DNA from: a bacterium
Lineage (GTDB): Bacteria; Oederibacteriota; PGYV01
NCBI GenBank assembly: GCA_029565735.1
Contig: JAKQNO010000102.1
Coordinates: 1 to 58,136, forward strand
Length of the DNA: 58,136 bases
Direction: 5' to 3'
A program made the position numbers and the translations under genes. The notes under the pieces were generated by a model. That model saw only the letters and a program-made list of their open reading frames with translations. It was not told the origin of the DNA and ran no database searches. How positions within the stretch are numbered: the first letter of the stretch is position 1; each line of letters begins with the position of its first letter. Below, piece after piece: positions 25,560-34,055 of the stretch.

Positions 25560-25579
25560 ATATTACTTAATTATTCAGC

Positions 25580-27163
25580 TTATAAAACTACTGACTTTAT
25601 CTCCAGGATATCCGCCACGTTTTTTATGCTTTCAACAACATCTTTGGGGACGTCGCTGTCAACGGTGATTATACCCATTGCCACTTTGTCTTCCCTGCAA
25701 CGGCCTACGTCAAACGACGCGATGTTTACACCTTTTTCGCCAAGTATGGTCCCCACGCGGCCGATAATGCCCGGCTTGTCAACGTTCTTGTAGATAAGCA
25801 TGTTCTTTTCCGGCGTGATTTCCATTTCAAAATTGTCAACCTTGACAATCCTGGCTTCTTTATTAATGGACAGTACGCCGAACACTTTTCTTTTTTCCTT
25901 GTCCGTTTCAATTGTAACGCTTATCATATTGGGAAAATCGCTCTTAATATCCGTTGTCTTCTGCACAACTTCAATGCCGCGGCCTTTGGCAAGGATGTTG
26001 GCATTAACGTAGTTGACGCCTTCGCTTGCCGCGGGCATCAGCACGCCTTTTATGGCGGCTATTGTCATAATCTTAAGGTCATATCCGGTGACGCTTCCGC
26101 TGTATTCAACGGTCATGGATTTTATATTGCCTTCAACTATCTGCGCCACAAAACTTCCAAGTTTTTCATTCAGGTTAAGATACGGCTGCATCTCTTTTAA
26201 CAGTTCAGGGTCAATTGCAGGAATATTAACCGCGTTTCTTACCATCCCGCCTTTTAACGCTTCAACCACCTGTTCAATTATCCCTGTACCCACTTTTTCC
26301 TGCGCTTCAACCGTGGACGCGCCAAGGTGCGGGGTAAGCACTATGTTGTCAAGTTCAAGAAGCGGGCTGTCAAACGGCGGTTCCTTGTCAAACACGTCAA
26401 GGGCGGCTTTCTGCACCCTTCCTGATTTTAACGCCTCATACAGCGCCTGTTCGTTGATTATTCCGCCGCGCGCGCAGTTAATAAGAATAACGTTCTTTTT
26501 CATTGTGTCTATCTGAGCCTTGCCTATTAAATCCTTAGTGTCCTTTGTTTTAGGAACATGAATGGTTATGATATCCGCCTGTTTAAAAAGTTCGGCCAGT
26601 TCCATCACTTCAATTCCCATTGATTCAGCCTTTTCTTTTGTGACAAACGGGTCATAACCTATTATCTTCATGCCGAAAGACGCCATTCTTTTTGCCACTT
26701 CCGCGCCTATCCTGCCAAGGCCCACAACGCCAAGGGTCTTGCCGTAAAGTTCAATGCCGGTAAGCTTGCTGCGGTCCCATTTTTTCGCCTTAAGCGACAT
26801 ATACGCCTGCGGCGTGTTTCTTGCGGTTGCCATGATAAGAGCTATTGTCTGCTCGCACGTTGAAAGGGTATTGGCATCAGGGGTATTCATTACTATTATG
26901 CCCTTCTGGCTTGCCGTCTGAATATCAACGTTGTCAACGCCCACTCCGGCGCGGCCGATGATTTTCAGCCGTGTTGTCTTTGAAAGGACTTTTGGCGTAA
27001 CGGTTGTCCCGCTTCTTATTATTAACGCGTCGTAATTTTTAAGTTCTTCCGCAAGGTCATCTTCGGAAAGTCCGGGCTTCATTGTGTATTCCACCCCTTT
27101 TTCATTTTCAAGGAGTTTTAAGGCGTCATCGCTTAATTTATCGCTTATAAAAATTTTCTGCAT
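25580..27163 (-). CDS. serA: D-3-phosphoglycerate dehydrogenase
   Basis: 527 residues, the long form with a substrate domain, NAD domain, intervening domain and C-terminal ACT domain (about 453-527), so feedback by serine is possible. First step of serine synthesis. NAD loop VVGLGRIG (147-153); catalytic R232 (CARGG), E261 (DKEPP) and H279 (TPHLGAST). Follows the aminotransferase gene by 17 bp, which supports joint function in the serine pathway. Confidence 0.96.
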   Translation of the reverse strand: MQKIFISDKLSDDALKLLENEKGVEYTMKPGLSEDDLAEELKNYDALIIRSGTTVTPKVLSKTTRLKIIGRAGVGVDNVDIQTASQKGIIVMNTPDANTLSTCEQTIALIMATARNTPQAYMSLKAKKWDRSKLTGIELYGKTLGVVGLGRIGAEVAKRMASFGMKIIGYDPFVTKEKAESMGIEVMELAELFKQADIITIHVPKTKDTKDLIGKAQIDTMKKNVILINCARGGIINEQALYEALKSGRVQKAALDVFDKEPPFDSPLLELDNIVLTPHLGASTVEAQEKVGTGIIEQVVEALKGGMVRNAVNIPAIDPELLKEMQPYLNLNEKLGSFVAQIVEGNIKSMTVEYSGSVTGYDLKIMTIAAIKGVLMPAASEGVNYVNANILAKGRGIEVVQKTTDIKSDFPNMISVTIETDKEKRKVFGVLSINKEARIVKVDNFEMEITPEKNMLIYKNVDKPGIIGRVGTILGEKGVNIASFDVGRCREDKVAMGIITVDSDVPKDVVESIKNVADILEIKSVVL

Positions 27164-27180
27164 AATATTTTCCCTCCGTA

Positions 27181-28335
27181 TCAGTATTTTTCTTCCATAA
27201 GAACTTCCATCGTCCTTTTAACGCCTTTGCCGACCTCTATCTTTGCGCCCATATCTTTAAGCGCCATCTCAGCCGCGGCCACGCCCATAACAGCGTCAAA
27301 CCTGTCAGTGTATCCAAGTGTGCCTATTCTTAATAATTTGCCTTCCATCTTTCCCTGGCCGCCGGCCATTGAAATTCCGTATTCATCGCGTATCTTTTTC
27401 ATAAGCGCTTTGCCGTCTATTCCTTCAGGCACAACCACAGAGCAAAGCACAACAGCGGGATTTTCCTTTGCAAACAGTTCAAGGCCCAGGGCTTTAATAC
27501 CTTCGCGCACAGCTTTGGAAAGTTTTTCGTGGCGTTCCCATACCTTTTCAATTCCCTCTTCCTTTATAAGCTTAAGCGCAGCCGCCTGCTGGCATACCAA
27601 AGACACCGCAGATGTGAAAGGGGTGTCAGGCATTTTTTCCTTTGTGGCCGCTTTTTCATATTTTTTCATGTCAAAATAGAATTTTGGGGATTTGCAGTTT
27701 TCAATAACAGCCCACGCCTTTTTGCTTGCAGCTATATAAGCAAGCCCCGGCGGTATCATAAGACCTTTCTGCGAACCTACGGCTATTATGTCCACGTTCC
27801 ATTTATCCATATAAAACGGCTGCGCGCCTATTCCGCTTATTCCGTCCACAACAAGGATAGCTTTATGATTTACAGTAAGTTTTCCAAAAGCTTCAATGTC
27901 ATTATAAACACCGGTGGAAGTTTCATTAAGGGTTGTGAAAACCGCAACCGCATCCGGATTTTCATCCAGCGCTTTTTTCAGTTCCGCGGGCTTTACGGCA
28001 GTGCCCCATTCAGCTGCAATCTTGACTACATTGGCTCCGTATACTTTTGCTATTGCCTCCCACCTGTCGCCGAATACGCCGATGGAAGCCACTATTACTT
28101 TATCACCGGCATTAACCGTGTTGGCAACTGACATTTCCATCGCGCCTGTTCCGCTTGCGCCTATTACAAAAACATTATTCTCGGTTCCCAGTACGTATTT
28201 CATTCCGTCAACCACTTCTGTCAGGATTTTACGGTACTGAGGGGTTCTGTGATGAATTACCGGTTTTGCCGCTTCTACAAGGACTTCTGCCGGAACTTCG
28301 GTCGGGCCTGGTGCCATAATGTACTTTTTTCTCAT
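27181..28335 (-). CDS. class V aminotransferase, probable phosphoserine aminotransferase role
   Basis: 384 residues. PLP enzyme of the serine-pyruvate/alanine-glyoxylate group: opening MAPGPTEVP, HHRTPQY, VDGISGIGAQPF, and the PLP-binding lysine in VGSQKGL. This group supplies phosphoserine aminotransferase activity in several lineages lacking classical SerC. Being first in an operon with serA makes that role likely here; serine-glyoxylate transamination is the alternative. AGGAGG precedes the ATG. A sigma-70-like promoter and two CRP-like sites lie upstream. Confidence 0.9.
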   Translation of the reverse strand: MRKKYIMAPGPTEVPAEVLVEAAKPVIHHRTPQYRKILTEVVDGMKYVLGTENNVFVIGASGTGAMEMSVANTVNAGDKVIVASIGVFGDRWEAIAKVYGANVVKIAAEWGTAVKPAELKKALDENPDAVAVFTTLNETSTGVYNDIEAFGKLTVNHKAILVVDGISGIGAQPFYMDKWNVDIIAVGSQKGLMIPPGLAYIAASKKAWAVIENCKSPKFYFDMKKYEKAATKEKMPDTPFTSAVSLVCQQAAALKLIKEEGIEKVWERHEKLSKAVREGIKALGLELFAKENPAVVLCSVVVPEGIDGKALMKKIRDEYGISMAGGQGKMEGKLLRIGTLGYTDRFDAVMGVAAAEMALKDMGAKIEVGKGVKRTMEVLMEEKY

Positions 28336-28362
28336 TTTTATTACCTCCTATATGAAATCTGT

Positions 28363-28376
28363 GTGATATATTTCAC
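28363..28376 (-). promoter_or_regulatory. CRP/FNR-superfamily-like operator, promoter-proximal
   Basis: GTGA-N6-TCAC dyad, 14 bp. It sits about +8 to +21 from the predicted start of the serine operon, a repressing position. It differs at one base from the second site at 28450-28463. Confidence 0.6.
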
Positions 28377-28390
28377 TAACTTGTGATTAA

Positions 28391-28419
28391 AGTATATAAA
28401 ATAAGTGTTTTATTGTCAA
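28391..28419 (-). promoter_or_regulatory. sigma-70 promoter of the aminotransferase-serA operon
   Basis: Minus strand TTGACA (28414-28419), 17-bp spacer, TATACT (28391-28396). The leader is about 50 nt. Confidence 0.8.
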
Positions 28420-28449
28420 GATTATTTTTAAGAAATTTATCCACAATTA

Positions 28450-28463
28450 GTGAAATAAATCAC
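28450..28463 (-). promoter_or_regulatory. CRP/FNR-superfamily-like operator, upstream
   Basis: GTGAAATAAATCAC. It is centred about 72 bp upstream of the predicted start, a class I activator position, and matches the promoter-proximal site at 13 of 14 bases. Confidence 0.6.
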
Positions 28464-28494
28464 AATGAAATATGACCTATAAGACATATAGGAC

Positions 28495-29226
28495 CTATTT
28501 TTTCATGACATAGAAGACGTAATCATAATAACCGCCGTAAGCTCTGTAAATGTCAATTTCTTCCTGCACAAGCGCGGCCGCTTTAAGCGCTTTTTCATTG
28601 CCGGCTTTTTCTTTTATATATTCCTTTACCCTTGCTTCAAGAGGATTATAGTAATTCTCCCATGCTTTTTTCCCAAGTTCAAACATTCCTTTAAGTTCCA
28701 TCCCGGTTCTTTTTACTGTTTCCGCGTTATCAAGCATTGTTGTCATCGCCGGATACTCTTTTGCCCAGAATTGTTTTAATTCTTCGGGCTGCCTGTTTTT
28801 TATCCATGCAATTTCAGTGACAGCCATGTATCCGCCTTTTTTTAGAAACCGGCTGAATACCTTTAAACCGTTTTCAAAACCTATGTTATATATTGCGCCT
28901 TCGCACCAGATAAGGTCAAAACTCTCTTTTGGAAAATCAGGCGATGCCATATCACTGTTTATTACTGATATACTTCCTGACACCCCTTTTTGCCTGACTT
29001 TAACCCTTAACTCGTTTAAAAACTTGTCATAATTATCCGCCGCGGTTATCTGACATTTTATTAATTGCGCCAGACACATAACTGAAGCGCCGCTTCCGCA
29101 GCCGATGTCAAGAATTTTGGGATTTTCCGGAAGGTTGCACAGGTTAAGCGCTCGTTTGGTTGATTCAATATCTCCCGGCCCGTATCTGTCAAGGCCGGTA
29201 TATATTTCAAGCATTGCCTCATCCAT
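28495..29226 (-). CDS. class I SAM-dependent methyltransferase
   Basis: 243 residues. The SAM-binding motif I is ILDIGCGSGASVMCL (about 38-52), with the acidic motif II residue in ITAADNYD and a post-motif FDLIWCEGAIYNIGF. The C-terminal third is helical. The substrate is unknown. Its ATG shares one base with the stop of dgkA (TAATG), so both are in one transcript; a lipid or small-molecule substrate is possible but not shown by sequence. Confidence 0.88.
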   Translation of the reverse strand: MDEAMLEIYTGLDRYGPGDIESTKRALNLCNLPENPKILDIGCGSGASVMCLAQLIKCQITAADNYDKFLNELRVKVRQKGVSGSISVINSDMASPDFPKESFDLIWCEGAIYNIGFENGLKVFSRFLKKGGYMAVTEIAWIKNRQPEELKQFWAKEYPAMTTMLDNAETVKRTGMELKGMFELGKKAWENYYNPLEARVKEYIKEKAGNEKALKAAALVQEEIDIYRAYGGYYDYVFYVMKK

Positions 29227-29621
29227 TACATTATACCTTTATTAAATACTTCCGCTATCTTTGATGTAAACGGCTCCCATAAGAGTATTGCGGAAACAAC
29301 AGCCGCTGTGATTGATGCCACAACCACGGCTCCTGCTGATATGTCTTTTGCCATGCCAAGGCCCCTGTTATATTTCGGATACAAAACGTCAATTACTTTT
29401 TCTATAGCTGTATTTATCACTTCCGCAACAATAATCATAAGGCAGGAAAAAAGTATTATAACAGCCCTTATTACATCAACATCAAAATACCACATAACAA
29501 ATATGTAGATAAAAAGCACAATCAGGGTTGTTATCATATTTTTACGGGTATAGAAGCCGTACCAAAGCCCCCTTAATCCGTACATTGTGCTTCTGATTAA
29601 TTTGTTTATCAGTTCAAACAT
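29226..29621 (-). CDS. dgkA: diacylglycerol/undecaprenol kinase family protein
   Basis: 131 residues with three membrane segments. The family signature is clear: AEVINTAIEKVIDVLYPKYN with the catalytic Glu and the NTAIE metal ligands, followed by AKDISAGAVVVASI. Phosphorylates diacylglycerol or undecaprenol in the inner membrane, feeding lipid or cell-wall carrier recycling. An N-terminal amphipathic stretch (FELINKLIRSTMYGLRGLWY) is typical. First gene of a unit with the methyltransferase. Confidence 0.9.
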   Translation of the reverse strand: MFELINKLIRSTMYGLRGLWYGFYTRKNMITTLIVLFIYIFVMWYFDVDVIRAVIILFSCLMIIVAEVINTAIEKVIDVLYPKYNRGLGMAKDISAGAVVVASITAAVVSAILLWEPFTSKIAEVFNKGIM

Positions 29622-29652
29622 ATGCCCTCCGCCGCCGGTTTGTTATAAAAAC

Positions 29653-29693
29653 AAAAAAGCCGCGGCATATGCACAGATACGCCGCGGCTTTTT
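29653..29693 (-). terminator. terminator after the response regulator gene
   Basis: Stem GCCGCGGC / GCCGCGGC (29659-29666, 29681-29688) flanked by A6 and T5. Same stem as at 15418-15455. Confidence 0.88.
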
Positions 29694-29705
29694 AACTCAT
29701 TTATA

Positions 29706-30119
29706 TTAAGATTTCTTTTTATCCTCAATAATCTTTTTTCTCATCTGAACCTTTTCAAATATTTCTTCCACTTTTTCCATAAGCCTGGCCGGCGAGAAGG
29801 GCTTTACAACATACGCGTCAGCGCCGGACTTAAAACCTTTTTCTATATCCGTAATCTGCCCTTTCGCGGTTAAAAGTATAACCGGCACTCCCTTTGTGGC
29901 GCTGTCTTTTTTTAATACCTTACACGCTTCCAGCCCGTCCATTTCCGGCATCATAACGTCCAGTATCGCAAGATCCGGCATTGTTTTGGCCACAAGCGCA
30001 ACAGCTTCTTTTCCGTTTGAAGCGGAAAAAACCGCGTATTCATCTGACAGCGTATCCTGAAGAGCGGATAATATAAACGGTTCGTCATCGGCAATTACTA
30101 TCTTCTTTTTTTCAGACAT
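29706..30119 (-). CDS. single-domain response regulator (CheY-like)
   Basis: 137 residues, receiver domain only. Acidic pocket D11-D12 (IADDEP), phosphoacceptor D54 (ILDVMMPEMDG), T84 (LLTAKG) and K106 (VKPF) are all present. There is no output domain, so it acts through protein contacts or as a phosphorelay step. It lies 51 bp downstream of the histidine kinase gene at 30171 on the same strand and is almost certainly its partner. A basic, Lys-rich tail follows the receiver fold. Confidence 0.92.
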   Translation of the reverse strand: MSEKKKIVIADDEPFILSALQDTLSDEYAVFSASNGKEAVALVAKTMPDLAILDVMMPEMDGLEACKVLKKDSATKGVPVILLTAKGQITDIEKGFKSGADAYVVKPFSPARLMEKVEEIFEKVQMRKKIIEDKKKS

Positions 30120-30170
30120 TTAAACCCTCCTTGATTTTCTTAAAAGCCGTTGAAACGGCCTGTAACTTTT

Positions 30171-32306
30171 TTATTTTACCTTTGGAATGTAAAACTTAAA
30201 TTCGCTTCCTTTGCCTTCTTCGCTTATCACTTCAATATCCCCGTTATGCAGTTCAAGTATGTATTTTACAATCGGCAGGCCTATTCCCGTGCCGCCTATT
30301 TTCTTTACTTTTTCGTTTTCAACCCTGTAGAATTTCTCAAAGATCTTGTCCAAATCTCCCTTTGCGACCCCAAGCCCTTCATCCTTTACGCTTACGTAAA
30401 CCCTGTCTTCGTTCTCTGTCATTGTTATATAGATGTTGCCGCCGTCCGGTGAATATTTTATGGCGTTTGACAGCAGATTGGACATTACCTGTATCATTTT
30501 GTTCCTGTCAGCCTTTATTTTCTCACTTTTATCCGGCATTGTCAAAATAATTTTATGTTTGGCGCTTGCGCTCCTGAATGTTTCATAAACGCTTGATAAA
30601 AACGACTTAAAATCAAATTCCTCTATTGCAAGGCTTAAACCTTTTCCGGATTCTATCCTGGACAGGTCAAGTAAATCACCTATAAGCGAACCAAGCCGCT
30701 GTGTCTCTTTATTTATAATGTCCGCGTATTTTTTCACCTTTTCCTCGCTTACGTTCCTTACAAGCATAAGCTCGCTGTATGCCTGGATGGGCGTAAGCGG
30801 GGTCCTTAATTCGTGCGAAACCATATTTAAGAATTCCGACTTCATCTTGTCAAGTTCCTTAATTTCAGTCACATCCCTTAAAACCCCTACGCCGCCGGCA
30901 TATTCGCCCCTGTCATCAAGTATGGGGGCAAAAACAGCGGCAAAAATGTGCTCTTTATTTCCCCTTTTTATCTTCACTTCGTTTTTCGCGGTTGATTTTA
31001 GCGCGGTAACAACCTTATAATTTTCCAGTATTGACCTGTCTTTAATGACGTCAGCCAGAGGTTTGCCATATGAATTTGCCGCCGTTATTCCAAAAATATC
31101 TTCCGCCACCCTGTTTAACATAACTATCTTGCCTTCCCTGTCGGCCGCAACAACCGCGTCATCCATGGACTTTATCATTGACTCAATACGCATCTTTTCA
31201 AATCCAAGTTTGTCCATGGCGTCTTTTAACTCTTTATTCAGCATTTCCGCGCGCTCTTCAAGATGTTCGTACAGGTTGGTGTTTTCTATGGCGATGGCGG
31301 CCTGCGAAGCAAGGGCTTCAAGGAATTTTATTTCCGACTTGTTGAATGTCCCGCCGCCTATCCTGTTTAATACCTGAACCACGCCTATTATCTGGTTGCG
31401 CACCCTTAAAGGCACGCAGATTACCGATTTTGTTATGAATCTTGTTTTTTCATCCACTCTCTTTGCAAAACGCGGATCCTGCGATGCGTCCGGAACAAGA
31501 AGCGATTCACCAGTATACGCGACCCATCCTGCAATTCCTTCCCCCATTTTCAGCCTTAATTTTTTTACCTCTTCTTCCTTGGGGCCGGTGGCCATTTCAA
31601 AATACAGTTCATTGCTGCTGCTGTCTATAAGGAACACGGAAGATGCCTCTGCCTGCATTACTTTTTCCGCGGACTGCATTATTATCCTTAAAAGCTGGTC
31701 AAGGTTCCTTGTGGAATTAATAATAACGCTTGCTTCCATAAGCGCGGCCATCTTTGCTATTTCTTCTTCCTTTGCTTTATTTGCGCTCTGCGTTATGTGT
31801 TCCTGTACGGAAAGCTCCACGACGATATTAAAAAGGTCTACAATAAGGTCGGAAAGTTTGGATATTTTTTCATCCGGTACAACCTCAATGGCTTCATATG
31901 CCTTTAAAAGTTCTTCATATTTCAGCCCTGTGGATTCGCTTATTTCGGAAAGCAAAGGCTGTGGTTTTTCGCTTTTGCCGGTGACGCCCACAATTATGTT
32001 GAATTTTTTTCCGTAAAAGTACGTGGAAGAAAAAAGATATTTCAGGCCGGCATATACTTTTACCTCTTTTTCGGCGTCTTTCAGTTCTTCAGGCTTAATT
32101 TCCAGAACCTGACGCCCTTTTTCAGATGCGTGTAAATATCTGAAAAAATCGGAAAAATTTGTTTCGTCGGTGATAACAGAACCGTCTTCGCTGATGACCT
32201 TTACCGCTATGCCAAGCACGCTGGAAAGTTTGTATTGTATGCCTTCCCAGACTCTAAGGTTGAAAACTTTGGCTGTGTCAAGCTGCTGCGTCCTGTTTTC
32301 TTCCAT
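30171..32306 (-). CDS. cytoplasmic sensor histidine kinase (PocR-like, GAF, PAS)
   Basis: 711 residues without membrane segments. Order: an N-terminal sensory region (about 20-150) similar to PocR domains but lacking their Cys residues (IQYKLSSVLGIAVKVISEDG), GAF (about 190-345, VGVVQVLNR-type core), a coiled coil, PAS (about 375-485), HisKA with H498 (FLNMVSHELRTPL), and HATPase (about 600-711, NLLSNAIKYSPDGG and GTGIGLPIVKYI). The signal is probably intracellular, small-molecule or redox related; the ligand cannot be inferred. Paired with the response regulator downstream. GGGGAAAA precedes the ATG. Confidence 0.93.
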   Translation of the reverse strand: MEENRTQQLDTAKVFNLRVWEGIQYKLSSVLGIAVKVISEDGSVITDETNFSDFFRYLHASEKGRQVLEIKPEELKDAEKEVKVYAGLKYLFSSTYFYGKKFNIIVGVTGKSEKPQPLLSEISESTGLKYEELLKAYEAIEVVPDEKISKLSDLIVDLFNIVVELSVQEHITQSANKAKEEEIAKMAALMEASVIINSTRNLDQLLRIIMQSAEKVMQAEASSVFLIDSSSNELYFEMATGPKEEEVKKLRLKMGEGIAGWVAYTGESLLVPDASQDPRFAKRVDEKTRFITKSVICVPLRVRNQIIGVVQVLNRIGGGTFNKSEIKFLEALASQAAIAIENTNLYEHLEERAEMLNKELKDAMDKLGFEKMRIESMIKSMDDAVVAADREGKIVMLNRVAEDIFGITAANSYGKPLADVIKDRSILENYKVVTALKSTAKNEVKIKRGNKEHIFAAVFAPILDDRGEYAGGVGVLRDVTEIKELDKMKSEFLNMVSHELRTPLTPIQAYSELMLVRNVSEEKVKKYADIINKETQRLGSLIGDLLDLSRIESGKGLSLAIEEFDFKSFLSSVYETFRSASAKHKIILTMPDKSEKIKADRNKMIQVMSNLLSNAIKYSPDGGNIYITMTENEDRVYVSVKDEGLGVAKGDLDKIFEKFYRVENEKVKKIGGTGIGLPIVKYILELHNGDIEVISEEGKGSEFKFYIPKVK

Positions 32307-32453
32307 GCCTGTTTTTCCCCTTTAAAACCAAAATCAAAAAAACGTTTAAAATGCAGCTCCGGATTTATTCCGGCGCTGTAATCATTAATTCATTTTACAC
32401 TTTCAAACTTCAAACTTCAACATATTAAGGAAACTCTGGAAACTTGTATGCGG

Positions 32454-33263
32454 CTACTCTGAAAGCCTTACTATCATCCCTGTTTTCCTGGCGCGTAAAA
32501 GCGCGGTTTCTATCAGAAAGAAAAGAACTGCGATATAAAGGAATGATAGCCCGTATCCTTTAATAAGCGGGTGCGCAAAATTCAAGGGAAATCCGTATCC
32601 GGTCCTGAAATATTCCAGAAAATATGTAAGCGGTATAAGTTTGGCGATAAACGCCACCCCTGAAGGCAGCATTGTAACCGGATAGTAGATGCCGCATATA
32701 AGCATCATAAGCACCGAAATCATCCATGCCACCACGTCTATCCTTGAACCGAATATTACAAGAAAAAATATCACGCTCATGCCCACTATCAGCCCGCTTA
32801 GCATGACGCCGCCAAAAGAAAGTATAAAAATAAACGGCGGCGGAAGATAGAACTTAAACCACCACAGCGAAAGAAGGCTTAGAAACACAAAAGCAGCGGT
32901 TCCTTTAATCATGGAAAACAGCCACGGGCCTATGACATATTCAAATGATGACACCGGCGACATCAGCGTCTGCTTTAAACTTTTTGACCACACGTCATAA
33001 AGGAAACCAAACGCGACATCCAGCTGCACAACCTGAAGCACGCCGGACATTATGGCTCCTGTCAGCAGGAAAGCCAGCATCTGTTCATTTACTTTAAGGA
33101 AAGAACCCATCATTCCGATGCTTACAATGCCTATTACGGGCCAGAAAAGCACTTCCATAACCGCGGAAATGTTCCTGATTGAAAAAACATAATTGCGATA
33201 CGCAAGCGCGAATATTCTTCCGAATACAGCGGGTATTTTTCTATTCTTCGGCTGCAAGCTCAA
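32454..33263 (-). CDS. ABC-2 type transporter permease
   Basis: 269 residues with six membrane segments typical of ABC-2 permeases (ALAYRNYVFSIRNISAVMEV at the N-terminal interface helix). It starts with TTG at 33263 inside the 3' end of the ATPase gene, 23 bp before that gene's stop; AGGAGG six bases before the TTG supports this. Partners the ATPase encoded just upstream to form an exporter; the substrate is unknown (drugs, lipids or polysaccharides are typical for the family). Confidence 0.9.
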   Translation of the reverse strand: MSLQPKNRKIPAVFGRIFALAYRNYVFSIRNISAVMEVLFWPVIGIVSIGMMGSFLKVNEQMLAFLLTGAIMSGVLQVVQLDVAFGFLYDVWSKSLKQTLMSPVSSFEYVIGPWLFSMIKGTAAFVFLSLLSLWWFKFYLPPPFIFILSFGGVMLSGLIVGMSVIFFLVIFGSRIDVVAWMISVLMMLICGIYYPVTMLPSGVAFIAKLIPLTYFLEYFRTGYGFPLNFAHPLIKGYGLSFLYIAVLFFLIETALLRARKTGMIVRLSE

Positions 33264-34005
33264 TGAAAGCCTCCTCCATATCTCTGGCGTTTACCATTGT
33301 CTGAAGCTCTTCTTTTGTGCCAAGCGCGCGTATGGCTCCGCCTTTTATAAACGCTATCCTTCCGCACAGTTCTTCGGCTTCTTTCATGTAATGTGTCGTA
33401 AGCAGGACAGTAATGCCTCTGTTTTTATTTATATCCTTTATCATCGCCCTTATTTTGGCGGAAATATCAGGATCCATCCCTGTTGTGGGTTCATCCAGCA
33501 GCAGAAGTTCCGGGGAGTTAATAAGCGATTTTGCAAGCGCAAGTTTTTGTTTATTCCCTGTTGACAGTTCGTCAAAACGCCTGTCTTTGTACTGTTCAAG
33601 CGATACAAATTCCATAAGTTCATCGGCTTTTTTTGAAAGCTTTGCCCCGCCCATTCCGTAAAGCATTCCGTAAAAAATTATGTTTTCCCTGACTGTAAGA
33701 GACCACGGAAAATTGGCATTGCCGGAGCTCATGTTCATCCTCATTTTTAACCTTTCAGGGAATGAACGCGCTATTTGCTCTCCCAATATTAAAAGCGTGC
33801 CGGAGTCACGTCCAAGTATGCCCATGATAATGTTAAGAAAGGTGGTTTTACCGGCACCGTTTGGTCCAAGTATGCCGAAAAGTTCGCCTTTACGCACTTC
33901 CAGGTCAATGCCTAAAAGGGCTTTTGTCTCCCTTTTTTTAAAAATTCCGGACCTGTATGTCTTTATTATTCCCTGTGCTTTTACCGCTGTTTCATCCATA
34001 TACAA
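33241..34005 (-). CDS. ABC transporter ATP-binding protein (ABC-2 exporter)
   Basis: 254 residues. Walker A GPNGAGKTT, Q-loop region, signature LSTGNKQKL, Walker B LLLLDEPTTG and the switch His (LLTTHY) are complete. The sequence following Walker A resembles multidrug/NatA-type ATPases. Its 3' end overlaps the permease gene by 23 bp, with the permease ribosome site inside this reading frame, so synthesis of the two is coupled. Confidence 0.95.
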   Translation of the reverse strand: MYMDETAVKAQGIIKTYRSGIFKKRETKALLGIDLEVRKGELFGILGPNGAGKTTFLNIIMGILGRDSGTLLILGEQIARSFPERLKMRMNMSSGNANFPWSLTVRENIIFYGMLYGMGGAKLSKKADELMEFVSLEQYKDRRFDELSTGNKQKLALAKSLINSPELLLLDEPTTGMDPDISAKIRAMIKDINKNRGITVLLTTHYMKEAEELCGRIAFIKGGAIRALGTKEELQTMVNARDMEEAFIELAAEE

Positions 34006-34055
34006 TCTCCGTTAAGAAAATCCGAATTTTGGCTCAGTTACAAATAAAAAACTTT

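Noticed and set aside
31396-32016. 206-residue plus-strand ORF inside the histidine kinase gene
   Set aside because: It is the shadow of a frame in which all kinase domains are intact on the minus strand; no start site or domain is seen.
32352-32376. Terminator of the ABC operon (CAGCtCCGGA / TCCGGcGCTG stem)
   Set aside because: A hairpin exists, but the T-run on the minus strand begins about ten bases after the stem, so it is too weak to call.
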